A stretch of 64,000 bases of DNA from Solanum dulcamara (GCF_947179165.1 NC_077242.1:32175097-32239096), one strand, 5' to 3'. Positions 24,058-35,932 are shown, counted from the first letter of the stretch. Translations and numbers: made by a program. Notes: generated from the sequence alone by a model not told the origin.

Positions 24058-24162
24058 TAAACCATAGATGTGGCATGCTTCACGCCGATGTAAAAGAATC
24101 TACTCGATGCATCATGTTAGACTCCCTAGGAAACTTTAAACCTTGTGTTGTGATACCAAGTT
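24058..24162 (-). other. E3 leader, LTR-proximal half with primer site
   Basis: Adjacent to the LTR end the minus strand reads AACTTGGTATCACAACAC (about 24162-24145). This is the Met-tRNA primer site with its last three bases changed. The rest aligns with 12805-12912 in E4 (GTGAAGCATGCCACA against GTGAAGCGCGCCACA). Confidence 0.7.
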
Positions 24163-26361
24163 TGTCATGATTCGGACTAGTATCTAGACGTGACATGATG
24201 AATAAAATCCCAAGGGACCCTAACTAAGCCTATTAGAATATCATTCATGAGAATACATAAGGTAAATAAATCAAATAAAACTAAATCAAGATACAGAAGC
24301 ATAGTCTCAATAAAAGGAACATAAGTCTCAAAATGAGCAAAAGCGACAACATACACTTCATAAATATCTAACCTGACTCTACTAACCCGATGAGGGCTTA
24401 AAACAAGCTCCTAGCTCATCCATGACAACATAAGAGTAATGACGTAGTTAAAGGACAACATGAAAGTAAAATGTCACATCCTCGAAATATGAGGACTCAC
24501 CACTAAAGTACAACTATAACAAGCTCTAGCCATATATGGGAGGATAAGCGTGATCATTAGACCCTACATTATGATACAATGTAGGCATAAATATGCGTTA
24601 GTACATGGAATACGCTAAGTATGTGAGAAGATGCATGAAAAATAAACATAGGATATAATCAATATGAATAATAAAATCAGAGACCAATATCTTAAAACAT
24701 GAGTAAAATCGGGAAAACCTTGAAATATCATAATCATTGGTTAATGCATCAAAATATCATCATCATAGAAAATATACCTTTGTGTGAGGTAATTGTAACC
24801 AACATTAAGACCATGCGAGATATTATACGGAATCAATGATCCCGACATCGAGAAGGGGAGACGCTACTTGGCAAGGTAGACTCCATCTAATATGAACATA
24901 AGCATGATTTATATGTGGATCTACTAGCTAAGTCATATTGGCAAACCTATGGCGACAACATAGTTTAAGTAACTAGATATTGATACTAAGGCTTTGGTCG
25001 ATCCCCCACCTCAAATTCCTCTCAGTACTACGTCAACATCCCACGAAATACATATCATGTCATAATCAGAAACCATACTTGTCATAAATCATTAGCTTTT
25101 CATAATCATACTTCATAACTTGTTCATAGGAATAGCTTATTATCATGTGTTTCATGTAATGTGGGTGTATGCCTTCCATCATTACAAATCCTTGTCATAA
25201 AATATCATTAGGATCTTAAGTCACCCTTATTCATAAAGAACCATAGCATACTTGAATTTCATGATCATAACTTACACTTAAAATTAGGATAGAAACTTGA
25301 ATACATGAACAATTCACTTGGAAATCATGGAATTAGATTGAAAATATGCATGATCATATCCTTTATATCAATCCATTTTTAATTCATGAAAATAACATCA
25401 ATTGAATGCATAATTTAATCAATAATCATAGAATATATCATGAATAAGAGTATCCAATGAATTATCATAAAATTAGGGCTTTTTGATTGAATATCATAAA
25501 GAATTTGGAGAGAAAATTTGGGATTTCATGGGTGAAAGATACCCATGAATGAATTTCCACAAATATTGATCCTTAGAAACTCTAGATTGACGAGAATTGA
25601 AGCTTGTTCTTGAAGAAACCCTTTGAAAATTACTTATGAAAGAGGATGACTTAGAAAGCACACTTTCAGAGAGAAGATTTTTAATTTGGAATGTATGGGA
25701 GATACTGAGAGGGTTAGAAGAGCTTAGGGTAGTTAATAGGTGAGAATATAGTCCCAAAAACTATCCACATTCATTCATGAAATATAGTGAATGACCAAAA
25801 TACCCTCACTTAAAAACTGAATTCGGAACCCAGAACTGACCCTCACCATGGCCGGTGAAGGTCAATACGAATCGTATTGTGGGTCATGGTGATGGACCTA
25901 ACTTCTGAAAAAGGGTCTTAGAAATGAGTGCCCACCACGAGACCCACCACGGTGTGTGAAGGGCAATACGACCCATGGTGGAGAGGACATAGTGGGGTAT
26001 ATGAGCTTAAGGATACCTTTGCAAGGGCACCATCCAATATACCCATCACAGTCCATGATAGGAAATACAACCCATGGTGGTCGTGTATGGTGAGGGACCA
26101 AACAGGGGTGTTTGGAGGGTGTCCACGACAGAGGTCATCACAGCTCGTAGTGCTCACCACAAACCGTGGTCCCTATCATGGACCTTTTCCTATAGAATCT
26201 TGTGTTTGAGGACTTCCATTACGGTGGACACTATGGCACATATTAATATCCACGGCTCGAGGACTGAGCCATGGTGGCTATCTGGTTTAAAAGTTGAGAT
26301 TTTTCCTTGGAACTTCTTTTTAACCTTGTTTTTATGAATTTTCAACTTTCGGGGCCTTACA
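24163..26361 (-). repeat. E3 5' LTR (complete, 2199 bp)
   Basis: The minus strand starts TGTAAGGCCCCGAAAG and ends TCATGACA. A TATA-like ACTATATTCTCACC lies at about 25754-25741, with the predicted transcript start just to its left in plus coordinates. The U3 (25840-26290) is packed with short inverted words of the ACCACGG and CCGTGGT type. The right flank AAATG is the E2 LTR sequence that matches 9304-9308. Confidence 0.8.
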
Positions 26362-26499
26362 AAATGCCCACATGATGTTACTTTTATATTGAGTCCTACT
26401 ATTCCTCTGAGTGAGTTAGACAGGCCAAGTAGTTCTCCTGGGAATAACAATGGTTTCTAAGTGCCGGCCACGTCTAGGGTGTAGGCTCGGGGCATGACA
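26362..26499 (+). repeat. E2 3' LTR, last 138 bp
   Basis: The sequence aligns with 9304-9431 and ends CTCGGGGCATGACA. It is the only remnant of the E2 3' LTR and marks the right end of E2. E1 LTR sequence follows immediately. Confidence 0.75.
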
Positions 26500-26872
26500 A
26501 AGCATTATTAGTCTCCAATCTTCCTTATGATGAAATCCCTCTCCTCATTGGGTCCTAAGTTTAGAGTGGGTGAGGGAAACTTTTGGAGCAACTCTCGTCT
26601 GTTTTCTCTATGAAAAATGAGAGGAAAAATAAAAGACCTTGTTTTATTTAGGGTTTGATTCTGTCAGTCCTGCTATGCCATCCATGCAGGTGCTATAGTG
26701 GCATTTTCTTATTGGGAGGCTTTCTCTATAACGGGCCAACATTAGTCCAAATCAATTCAAATTTCTAAATTTTGTTGTGTACGTATTTGTTTTTAAAATT
26801 AGCCACATGTTTTAAGAATTTTTGGAATATCGTTCGAGGTGTCTTTTGTTAACAGCGATTTAAATCATTATA
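26500..26872 (-). repeat. E1 3' LTR, U3 part
   Basis: This part aligns with 42430-42804. Shared anchors are CTCCAATCTTCC, AAGTGAGAGGAAAA or a close variant, AATTCAAATTTCTAAATTTTG and TCGAGGTGTCTTT. It contains two of the CTATAGCGG-like words. It restores the missing end of the LTR at 1791-3469. Confidence 0.75.
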
Positions 26873-27925
26873 GTAGATATCAATTTATCCATCATTCATC
26901 CTTGAATGATTTTTTGGGTTAATAGGGAAACAAGTTGGTCAAGAGACATCATCGCCTAACTTCTACAATGCCAAGAAGGACTCAACCTCACATGAATCAT
27001 ATACTCTACAATGTTCCCCTTTATTAAGAGAGGTAATTTGACTGACGAAGTCATAAAAACAATTTTCCTTCTGTCCATTGAACTAGATCCCACTATAGCG
27101 GGTCTACTACCGGTAGACCAGCTTCGCTATAACAACTGCCCAACCTCTTTAGCGACTGGTCGGGTATCAAATTTGGGACTAAAAGGGAGAGAAATAGGTT
27201 TTTATTCCTATATATCTCTTTCACTCACTCAACTTCACCTTTTTCTCTCTCTCGATTACTCTATATCAAACATCAAAACTAAGGTAACAATCACGCTCTC
27301 TATTTTTATTTCTTCATTATACATTTAATGACAATAGCATGCTAAAAATTGATAGAGTAGAATGTAGTTTTGGGTTATTATTTTAAATTTTGAATTTTTG
27401 AACTTGATTGAAGAAATGGTTGAAGTATGGTGCTTCCCTTTACATTTACAATGCTACTACAACATACTGGGCATAAGACTTATGGGGAATAGGATCGAGA
27501 ATGATTCTGAAATAATGGGGGAAGTTTAAGGGTTGTTGTTTGGTTAGAACATAGTTTTGGGCATAATTTAGGAGTTTGAATGTCCAGGTTCTTGCATACT
27601 TTGGTTGTAGGGTACTCCCAGAACCCTGATCTGTAGTCAATTTCACTAAAATAAAGTTTTGGATCAAGAGGTGTCATTGAACCACCCCTTGGATTTATTA
27701 AATGATAAAGGTCTCTATAACAGCCTCACTCTGCTATAGCAGAATAATTCCTGCTATGTGTCCTCGTGATAGCAGGGTGAACAACATTATAGTAGGAGGC
27801 TATAGGCAGTAGCCTCCCAACCGGCCCAAGGCTGAAAATTTTTCCTTTCTCTGAATTGATTTCTTTACCAGCGATGAGTTCTAACATATTCTATCTATTC
27901 TACTGCAGGTTCTACGATCTAAAAG
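26873..27925. other. E1 interior, noncoding, with promoter-like block
   Basis: No assigned gene. A short frame at 26969 opens MPRRTQPHMNH, similar to some plant retroelement gag starts, but stops after about 20 codons. At 27185-27290 there is a TATA-like CCTATATATCTC followed by a CT-rich leader and AAGGTAACA. At 27900-27910 TCTATTCTACTGCAGG resembles a splice acceptor just before the ATG at 27931. Two clusters of CTATAGCGG-like words lie at 27091-27160 and 27712-27800, the first with a hairpin at 27101-27119. Confidence 0.4.
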
Positions 27926-28420
27926 GATGCCAACCCCTCATGAAACTACCCTTACAAAAGATTTCCTAATAATGCTAGTAAGGAGAGATTTCAAGCTATC
28001 TAGAGGATGTTTAGAGAGGGCCTTTAATATGAGGGAAGTTGCAGAGAAGGCTAGAACTTTCTAGTCAAGGAGTTAGGTTGGTACCCCTTGGTGGAGGATT
28101 CCCTTTATTGCAAGCAGGGTGTATGAGGGAATTCTACTACATCCTCCCTACCGTCCTTTAGGATTCCCCCAACGCCACTATTTGTATTCAAGGGATTTAC
28201 ATTCCATAGATGCTCAAACCATAAATAAGGTGATGAGAGAGTTGGAGGTCTCAAATAAGTCCTATGATGTCAAGCTAAAGGAGATAGACATGACATGGTT
28301 ACGATACTTGCTGATGTAGAAGAAATATCGGGGTGAGTTCTACTGGCCTACTACAGAGAACATTGATAAGTCAGTATTTGACAACATATTTGATGGTTTT
28401 AGCTATGAATAATTGTTAGT
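27926..28420 (+). pseudogene. Retroelement-associated plant protein fragment
   Basis: The ATG at about 27931 starts MPTPHETTL. Broken frames follow, including VGTPWWRIPFIAS and a 66-codon frame at 28119-28319 with LHPPYRPLGFPQRHYLY and IDAQTINKVMRELE. The style, including an AQTIN-like motif, is reminiscent of the gag-like or plant transposon protein domain found in non-autonomous LTR elements of Solanaceae. This is recall and not proof. Several stops occur. It probably belonged to the E1 interior or to another fragment within it. Confidence 0.35.
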
Positions 28421-28439
28421 TCTTAAGCAATGTTAGTGT

Positions 28440-29890
28440 ATTTTAATAGTTTCTCTACTGTATTAGAAAGAAAATCAGTCAATACTAGAAAGAAAGCAAA
28501 ATGAAGCTAAGTGCTCTAAAGAAGTGCTCTGACAGCAAGGTCTTGGAATCGGGCTAGGAGCTGCTATTGAATTTGTCCAGTCGAAAGGGAAAGGCGATGA
28601 CTATCAGTTCTGACTCTTTTTCCAAAGGAAGCGAGTGGAATATAAGACAGCGAGACCATTAGTCCTATGAGGGGCCCTTGGGAAAACCATTGCAATTGCA
28701 TATATATGAAAACTCTCTGAAGTTTATGTGCTGGCAAAGACGACAAACCATCAAGCCTATGAGGGGCCATCAGAGAAAATGTCACAGATGCGAAGTTGAC
28801 ACCACTTTCAAAAGTTTAATTGATGGTGAAGATGATAGGCCATCATATCTCTGACGGAACGTCAGGTGAAGCATTAGATGTATAGAGACATAACTACTCT
28901 TTAATCAAATGACGGCCAAGGTGATGAACCGTTACACTTGTGATAGGCTGTCAAGTGCGACATCATGCAAACATCGAAAATCCAGCTTTCTTATTTTAAA
29001 TTTCAAAATTCTTGGAACTGTAAATAGTATTTTTTAGTATTTATTTTATAATCTTGTTTTTAGTGAAAGAACAGAACGTGCTTGAATGAGTTTTGAACGA
29101 GAATTTTCCTTGATTCCTGAAATCAAAGTGTTTGATTGCCTCTACTTTTTGTAATTAATTTCTTATTGAATGAATGCAATTATATTCTTTGTTTCAACTA
29201 TCATGAATTGATAAATCAACAACCAAGGGTTGTGGAACCGATGATAATTTGACCTAAAAAAGGGGTTTTACGGAATAAACTAAGTATTGTAATTATACAT
29301 CTTGTTAACTCTTTCATACTAATTGATTTCTAATGGTTGAAAACGTTGGAACTTGCCCTAGATTTAACTTGTTTGAGTAAAAAGGTGTAACACTTGAGAA
29401 AGGAGTTAATACCAAGAATTCGAGGATTAGCACTCGGCTAATAGTTGATGTTGTAATAGATTAACAACTTTGAATAATTATCATTGAATTGAGATAAACA
29501 CTTTCTTTTCGAATGAATAAAAGTGACATGCATTTAATTTGGTTGAGAAACAATTAAATGTAGCATGAGTTTGACAAACTGGTATACTAGCAATATAATG
29601 TTAAATTCTGTAATAAACCAAAGTCGGGTAAACAGTCTTGGTGAACACAATCTTGGTTAATTCTCTCTGCTAATTCTCAATTAAGAATATTGTTAATGAT
29701 TACATGTTACAAGGTGACTTTAAAACAAAACCACAAATTCTCGCATATTTCCTATTTGTTTTGGAAATAAATTTAGTTCTAGCCTTATTCATATGGGGTT
29801 CGACCCCAACTTAGTTGAGTTCTATATTTGATAGTGACCGCTTTATACTTCTTTAAAGAGGTTTACTTTGGGTGTTCTAGGCATCACAAC
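28440..29890 (+). repeat. LTR- or leader-like fragment of another retroelement
   Basis: This has no coding content. The first half (28560-28980) contains repeated words around GATGATAGGCCATCA and CATCAAGCCTATGAGGGGCC. The second half is an AT-rich leader-like stretch ending near CATATGGGGTTCGACCCC at 29793-29810. The GGGTTCGACCCC ending is typical of Athila/Tat-class LTRs or leaders. I could not define the ends. It interrupts the two coding fragments at 27926-28420 and 30120-30620. Confidence 0.4.
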
Positions 29891-30119
29891 CACTTTTTCT
29901 CGCCTGACGCTTGAAGGTGTCTAGCACTGACAGGCCCGAGGATCCGTCCAATGAGCAACCTCACCGATATGACCTATCCTTGAGGACTGGTTGAGCCTAT
30001 TTAATTTAGGGGATTCAATTGAATGTGGGGGTGCATGTTGTTGCAAAATATAAGGACTTCTACTAGGGTAGAAAGAAATCTCTGTACCTGTTTGGCCTAG
30101 TGTCTTCACTTTGCCGATG

Positions 30120-30620
30120 AACAGAGGTTCCTATGGATAACATGACTTTGAGGTGGAGAATGATGATCCTTTCAATCCCCTACTGGTGAGAAATACTACC
30201 TTCAGATTTTAGTAGAAGAAAGTAGGTAAAGCAGGGAGCAGATAGGTCACAGGCAGGCAACAATGGGTTTTGATCATAATGAGAAGGATACTCCTGCCCC
30301 TCGTACCCAGTCCCAACCCTCGATATCTAACAACCACTTAGAGAAAGATTTAGTTGTAGTCCGGAGGTACATGGATGCCGCCTCTGATGGGACTTTAGTC
30401 TCATCTTCCCCTACCTAAGATATAGTACCGCTTTTTAGGGAGCTTGTGATGAAAAGGAATAGCAGGTGTTCCCGAGACTACTTGCTAGCTCACATGTGGA
30501 AGATCATTAAGGTCATGTTCATCTCTGTCACCACAGAGCAATATCTTCCCAGTTGGAGCTAGAGGACCAGCGGGAATTCCCATTTATGAGCGAGGCTGAG
30601 GTCACTCCTTGATTGTGACT
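30120..30620 (+). pseudogene. Second retroelement-associated fragment
   Basis: Readable pieces are EVENDDPFNPLLVRNTT near 30150, then PRTQSQPSISNNHLEKDL and VVVRRYMDAASDGTLVSSS at about 30300-30410. They have the low-complexity acidic and serine character of the C-terminal tail of plant transposon protein domains. Stops separate them. I regard this as the distal part of the same gene as 27926-28420. There is no catalytic motif. Confidence 0.3.
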
Positions 30621-31743
30621 GGGCGTAGTTTGGATTTCTCCCTCCACTTTGGATATATTTGTTAGTTAATTTGGTTTTTTCTCATTTGGGCATGAATTTT
30701 ACATATTTTCCTACTTTCCTTTATTTTTTTAGCACGTGGGTTCTTTGTCTAATTACTTCTTTTCCTTATTGATAAATGCTATGGTTGCTTTATACATTCC
30801 TGTTGTTTTCACTAGTTATGAACATGGAAGAGCAATTTTTAAACGTATTGATTATGAAAAGCAGATCAGGGGAAAATAGGGCAGGGGTTCTATCTCACCT
30901 TGCCCGCTATGGAGACTAATATGCCTCTATAGTAGACACCGTTATAGTAGAGAAATTCTTGTTATAGCGGATGAGCTGTAGTGGACTAGTCTAGCTATGG
31001 CTGTCCGACAAGGTAAGTCCTAGAAATTGAAATTTCCTGAAAGGTTGTCTCATTCTCCAATTCATATTATCAAATTTAACTTTGAAAATGCACAAAGATC
31101 TAAATATAATCACCAAAACCAAGTCCATCAACGCACATCCCAAGACTGAATCCAACAATGTACATTTCAAGATGGAACCCAAATATCGTATAAAACAAAA
31201 GTTTTCATTCTCTAAGAATAAAACTCATCATGTAGCACACCAAAATTTTGTTCATTAGATCACATTGTGATTTATCACCTGACCATTGCACATAATCACA
31301 TCATGTTATTCGGGTAAGTACACTTCACACACTGACAGTTATTCAGGCAACACCATGCATACAATCACAGTTTCAAGCTACATCACATAAGTACGCCAAA
31401 ATTTAATAACTTATTATGCCTCATGAATGATCGTTAGTCATTTATTTATGCTCTTACACAACCTCTAAGGCCAAATACCAATTGGAACCTTCTTATTGCA
31501 AACTTTCCTTTCTCATACTATTTTAGTCAATTATAGTAGCATTCCATTTTCCTCATTGAGATACCAATTGAAATCAAGATATACCATTTGGACTCAACCC
31601 GTACAAGCAAGTAACAGACTACATGAAATGAGGGAAAAAGTGGAACGACTTTCTACAATGCTTCATAGCTTCCTGAAGATTAGATGTGGAACGACTCTTG
31701 TACTAAGAAATCGGCACTTACTCTAACATTAACATAGGATAAT
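30621..31743. other. E1 interior, unassigned
   Basis: No gene is recognised. A cluster of CTATAGCGG-like words at 30895-30985 repeats the motif of the E1 U3. The rest (31000-31743) is AC-rich DNA resembling LTR R/U5 sequence but without a partner I could align. E5 begins at 31744. Confidence 0.4.
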
Positions 31744-33646
31744 TTTAATACCCCGAAGGTCAAAAAGTTGGAACCAAGATGAAAAGTCTCAAAATATTGA
31801 GCTTACCAAAGTATGTAAGTCACTTTACTACTCGTAGGGATCGCTGCGGCTCATAAAGTTGAGTCTTAGAGTAACCCCTCGATAAAAAATAGATGTTTCC
31901 CTAAGGAGAGGTTCTATGACTCGACAAGATGAGTCATCGTCCTTTTAATGAGTCGTAGAAATCTCTCATCAAATAGAGTTCAGAGGCCTTGTTCAAAGTT
32001 TCCCAAAGGCCAAGGTGACGACGTCAAAGGAAGGGTCGTGGAAGACCTTATGGGTCATAAGAACCACCCGTCACAAAACTTCTGAGACTCTAAAATTTAT
32101 AGGTTTAGGGACCTGCAGGATGAGCCTCAGGAACGACTCATTTTTAAGTTGACGTTTCATAAACTAGACTCATTCCCAAACTTCAGAGACTCAATTTTCA
32201 TACTTTTCTTAGACCTACATGATGAGTTATTTAGATGACTCGTCATCCCTTCGACGACCCATATGAGTTGGTTCATAGGTTTAAAATATAAGTTTAATGA
32301 AGGGAAATTGTGTCTTTTCCAAAGTTCAGTTAAATAAATTAGACACTTTTATGGCCAAGTACAAAGTCTATAAATATTCAATTCTTCAAATTCCTCTCCT
32401 ATTCAATTCATCCTCCCAAAAATTTGACTAATCCAAGAACAAAATCTCTCAAGGTTTCTCTCCAAATTCAAGCTAGGGTTTCCAGATTTCTTCAAGGTTC
32501 TTTTTCAATTATTAGTAAATTCAACCAAGGTATGTGGGGATTGATTCATGGATTCTTTTCTCCTATGAAGTCCCAAAGATTTCTCAAGTTTTCATTTAGA
32601 TTATAATTAATTATGAACCCTAGTTTTGATGAATTGCTTTAGGATGAGTTAATTCCATTTTTATAGTCTGATAAGTCCAACTCTCACACAAGCACGTTTA
32701 AGATGGTGATAAGGAAAATTCTCACTGAAGTTATGGATTCTTATGAATCATTAAGTTAAGATGAGCTATTCCTAATATGTTTTAAAGATGGATTGATAGG
32801 CAGTTACTATCTTTCCTTATTATGTTGTGATCATGTTTTTATGAGCTTCCATTGGGATATTAAATAAGCACCGAGAGGGATTCTAGGTGGGGTTTTGTCT
32901 GATAACGCAGTTAGTTACCTAAGGGAATCCTAATAACCACCTAAAGTCCTAAACTATGTTGCTCGCGTAGGTTGACTTCATGGCTTAGCTACTAGATCCA
33001 CATAGCCCAGTTGAATAGTCTCTTATGGAGTATGGCCTAACAAGGTAGCCTCCCCTGTTTTGATGCAAGATTCATCGGCCTGTCTTGATGCAAGAGTCAT
33101 TAAATTCCATGTAATAGCTCACATGATCTTAGATGTCAGTTAATGGTCCTACCCCACATAAGTTGGAGATAAGTTATTAGATGTCAATTTATGAGTTTAT
33201 GATAAAGTTTTTATCATATGGATTGGCCAAGAGTTTTTTATGTTTTAAGTTTCTTTTAAGCTTTACTCATATTCATTGTGATTGGTCATGCATCTTATGG
33301 CATATTGACTATGTTCTATTACTTGTTCATGCATACCTCACATACTTAGTACATTTCTACGTACTAATGCATATTTTGCCTACATTATGTCATAATGTAG
33401 GGATGGACGACACTCGCAATTATCCTATTTGTGGCTAGTGATTACTCTAGATTTCTCAAGAAGTTGGTGAGTCCTCATTCTATCGAGGACATGACTTTGA
33501 TTCATGTTAGTATAGTTTTGACTTTCTTCTATTATTAGGGTGAGCTAGGAGCTTGTCCTAAGCCCCTATAAAAGGTTAGACTAGAGGCATGTTTAGATGA
33601 TAATTTGATGTATTCGATGCGGATATTGATTGGTTGATTTTATCCC
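31744..33646 (+). repeat. E5 5' LTR, end deleted
   Basis: The LTR aligns with 38463-40590 from TAATACCCCGAAG onward. It lacks about 230 bp present at 39380-39610 in the 3' LTR and the final 150 bp. Its last matching bases are TTGATTTTATCCCT. A 35-bp copy of its own sequence (33558-33592) is repeated at 33646-33680, next to gag. Confidence 0.8.
32368..32376 (+). promoter_or_regulatory. E5 LTR TATA box
   Basis: CTATAAATA lies in the LTR with an identical copy at 39085-39093 in the 3' LTR. A CT-rich leader follows. It is the likely core promoter of the element. Confidence 0.7.
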
Positions 33647-33699
33647 TAAGCCCCTGTAAAATGTTAGACGAGAGGCATGTTCTTTGCGATTTTCAAAAT

Positions 33700-34740
33700 A
33701 TGCCTCCACAAAGATACCTCGTCAGAAGGAATGTCGTTTAAGAAGAGCAACAAGCTCCGAATGACCCTATGAATGATCAAGTTTCCAATGCTACATTTTG
33801 AGCGGCCTTCCAAGTACTTGCTGAAACCATTACAGCTCAAGTTAACTATGAGGTGGTGGCTCCCATGAACCCAAATATGAGTACAACAGTGATAAGAGTT
33901 CATGATTTCATGAGGATGAATCTTCCAGAGTTTTGGGGTTCTAAAGTTAATAAGGATCCACAAGAGTTTGTTGATGATATCTATAAGATTGTCGAGATCA
34001 TGGGGATTAGCCGATTGAGAGGGAGGACTTGGCTATGTACCAATTAAGGGGTGTAGCCAAAATTTGGTTTGATCAATGGAAAAGTGAGAGGCCTAGAAAG
34101 GTGGAGCCTGTGATTGGGATGAGTTCAAGGGGTGTTTCTCACTTTTTCCCATTAGAGTTTAGGAAGGATAAAGTGCAAGATTTTATCAACCTTAAGAAAG
34201 GTGGTATGAGTGTGAGGGAGTATGCCCTCAAGTTTGGTTTATTGTCAAAGTACGTTCCTTTCATGGTTGCCGACTTAAGAACTCGTATGATAAAGTTTAT
34301 ATTGGGGGTATCAAACATGGTAGCGACGGAGTGCAAAATGGCTATGCTAATTCGAGAGATAGATATATCTAAACTCATGAACTATACAGAGAAAATAGAG
34401 AGTGAGAAGCAAAAGGTGAAGAATAGGGAGTCCAAAAGGCCAAGGACCGATGATAGTGACTTCTTCCATGCCAAGTCTAAAAGTGATGGACGTCCTTATT
34501 TTCGCCAAGAGTCTTCTAATGCCACTACTTCAATATTTTACAAGAATAGGGTGACCAACCCTAAACCTCAAGGAGGTGCTCCTATAGGCTAAGTTACTGC
34601 CGCATGCAAGAAGTGTGGTAGGAACTACAAGAGAGAATGTTTAGCCTGATTGAAGGTGTGCTACTGATGTGGTAAGTCGGGTCATCATGCTAAGGAATGC
34701 AAGGTCAAATATGCTCATCCTCAAGGCTAAATTGCTCAAG
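33700..34740 (+). pseudogene. E5 gag
   Basis: The frame opens MPPQRYLVRRNVV and then a stop. The rest is readable: QQAPNDPMNDQVSNATF, IRVHDFMRMNLPEFWGS and a 187-codon frame at 34029-34592 with SHFFPLEFRKDKVQDF, REIDISKLMNYTEKIE and a basic tail. Two CCHC knuckles follow at about 34605-34705. The first reads CKKCGRNYKREC. The second reads CY, stop, CGKSGHHAKEC, with the stop inside the motif. Gag forms the particle and binds RNA. The start codon is directly behind an LTR fragment, so the normal leader is gone. Confidence 0.82.
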
Positions 34741-34810
34741 GTGGCAATTGCAACCAAAGGGTGGTCAACACAACCATAGGTTTTATGCTCTCTATGGTAG
34801 AAAAGAGGTG

Positions 34811-35125
34811 GAGGAGACTCCCAATGTTGTCACCGGTATGTTACGGGTCTTCTACTATAATATTTATGCTTTGCTTGATCCAAGTGCAAAATATTATTCC
34901 ATGAGATTTGATGTTAGTCCCGAGATATTGTTAGAGCCCTTCTTCATTTATATTCTTGTAGGTGAGTCGATTGTGGCTAAAAAAGTCTATAGATATTTTT
35001 TGGTTACGGTCTTCCATAAATTCATTTTATGTGATCTAGTTGAGGTTAAGATGACTCATTTTGATGTTATCCTTGGTATGGATTGACTATATGCATGTTA
35101 TGGTTCTATTGATTATAGAACTCGA
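34811..35125 (+). pseudogene. E5 aspartic protease
   Basis: Within a 129-codon frame (34697-35086) the sequence VVTGMLRVFYYNIYALLDPSA leads to the catalytic site. The usual Asp-Ser/Pro-Gly-Ala/Thr is DPSA here, so the glycine is lost. Later VEVKMTHFDVILGMD matches the pre-flap motif and is followed by a stop where tryptophan is normal. The enzyme would mature the polyprotein. Confidence 0.75.
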
Positions 35126-35932
35126 GTGGTTAAGTTTCAATTCCCAAATGAGCCTGTTCTAGAATGGAAGGGTAGTAACTCTGTATTTAAAGATCAATTT
35201 ATTTTGTGCCTTAAAGCTCGGAAGATGATTTCCAAGGGTTGCATTTATCATCTTATGAGGATTAGGGATGAAAATTATGAAGCCCCTATCTTAGAGAAGG
35301 TCCCTATTGAAAATAAGTTTCTAGATGTGTTTCTCGATGATCTACCCGGTGTCCCTTCCGGAAGAAAGATTGATTTTGGTATAGACCTTCTTCTGGATAA
35401 TCAACCTATTTCTATCCCTCCTTACCAGATAGCTCCGACGGAGTTAAAGGAGTTGAAGGATCAATTGAAGGACTTGTTAGACAAGGGTTTTATTAGACCA
35501 AGTATATCCCTATGGGGTGCTCCCATATTGATTGTTAGAAAAAAGAATGGTTCACTAAATATGTGCATTGACTACCGGCAATTGAACAAGGTAACTATCA
35601 AGAATAAATATCCAATTCCAAGGATAGATGACTTGTTTGAACAATTGCAAGAGGAAAGTTACTTTTCCAAAATAGACCTTCATTCCGGTTATCACCAGTT
35701 AAGGGTGAGGGAGTGTGAAATTCCCAAAATGGCATTTCGAATGAGATATGGCAATGATGAGTTTTTAGTCATGTCATTCAGTTTGACCAATGCTCCCACG
35801 ACTTTCATGGACTTAATGCATAGGGTGTTCAAACAATATCTAGATATGTTTGTGATTGTATTTATTGATGATATTTTGGTTTACTATTGGAATATGGGGG
35901 AGCATGCTAATCACTAGAGGATTATGTTACAA
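35126..35932 (+). pseudogene. E5 reverse transcriptase
   Basis: A 263-codon frame (35126-35917) covers most of the domain. It has [70 protein letters not shown] and the catalytic box [12 protein letters not shown] with both aspartates at 35867-35872. It has no internal stop until 35915, making it the best kept LTR-element domain in the window. The usual arginine of YSRN is lost (YYWN). It copies element RNA into DNA. Confidence 0.88.

Larger units (their letters stand above)
15181..26361 (-). mobile_element. E3: Ty3/gypsy chromovirus
   Basis: E3 runs from its 5' LTR at 24163-26361 leftward through leader, gag, protease, reverse transcriptase, RNase H, integrase and chromodomain to a 3' LTR truncated at 15181. 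The LTR pair (16020-16902 against 25480-26361) is very similar, supporting one element. A solo LTR (21785-24057) interrupts the leader. E3 inserted into the 3' LTR of E2 at 26361/26362. Stops and shifts occur in every domain. Confidence 0.78.
3470..26499 (+). mobile_element. E2: Ty3/gypsy element inserted in the E1 LTR
   Basis: E2 is on the plus strand. Its 5' LTR runs 3470-9431 but contains LINE-1 at 4411-8411, leaving about 1.94 kb of LTR. It is followed by a Met-type primer site, gag, protease, reverse transcriptase and part of RNase H, which breaks off at 12510. Only the last 138 bp of the 3' LTR survive (26362-26499), matching 9304-9431. The missing RNase H end, integrase and most of the 3' LTR were lost in a deletion that also removed parts of E3 and E4. 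The flanks ACAAG and AAGCA overlap by AAG but do not form a clean target duplication. Confidence 0.7.

Noticed and set aside
25898..26337. Several 67-93 codon frames on both strands near 26000
   Set aside because: They sit in the palindromic U3 of the E3 LTR. Symmetric words give mirror frames on both strands.
34139..34378. A 79-codon minus frame inside E5 gag
   Set aside because: It is antisense to a well-supported gag domain.
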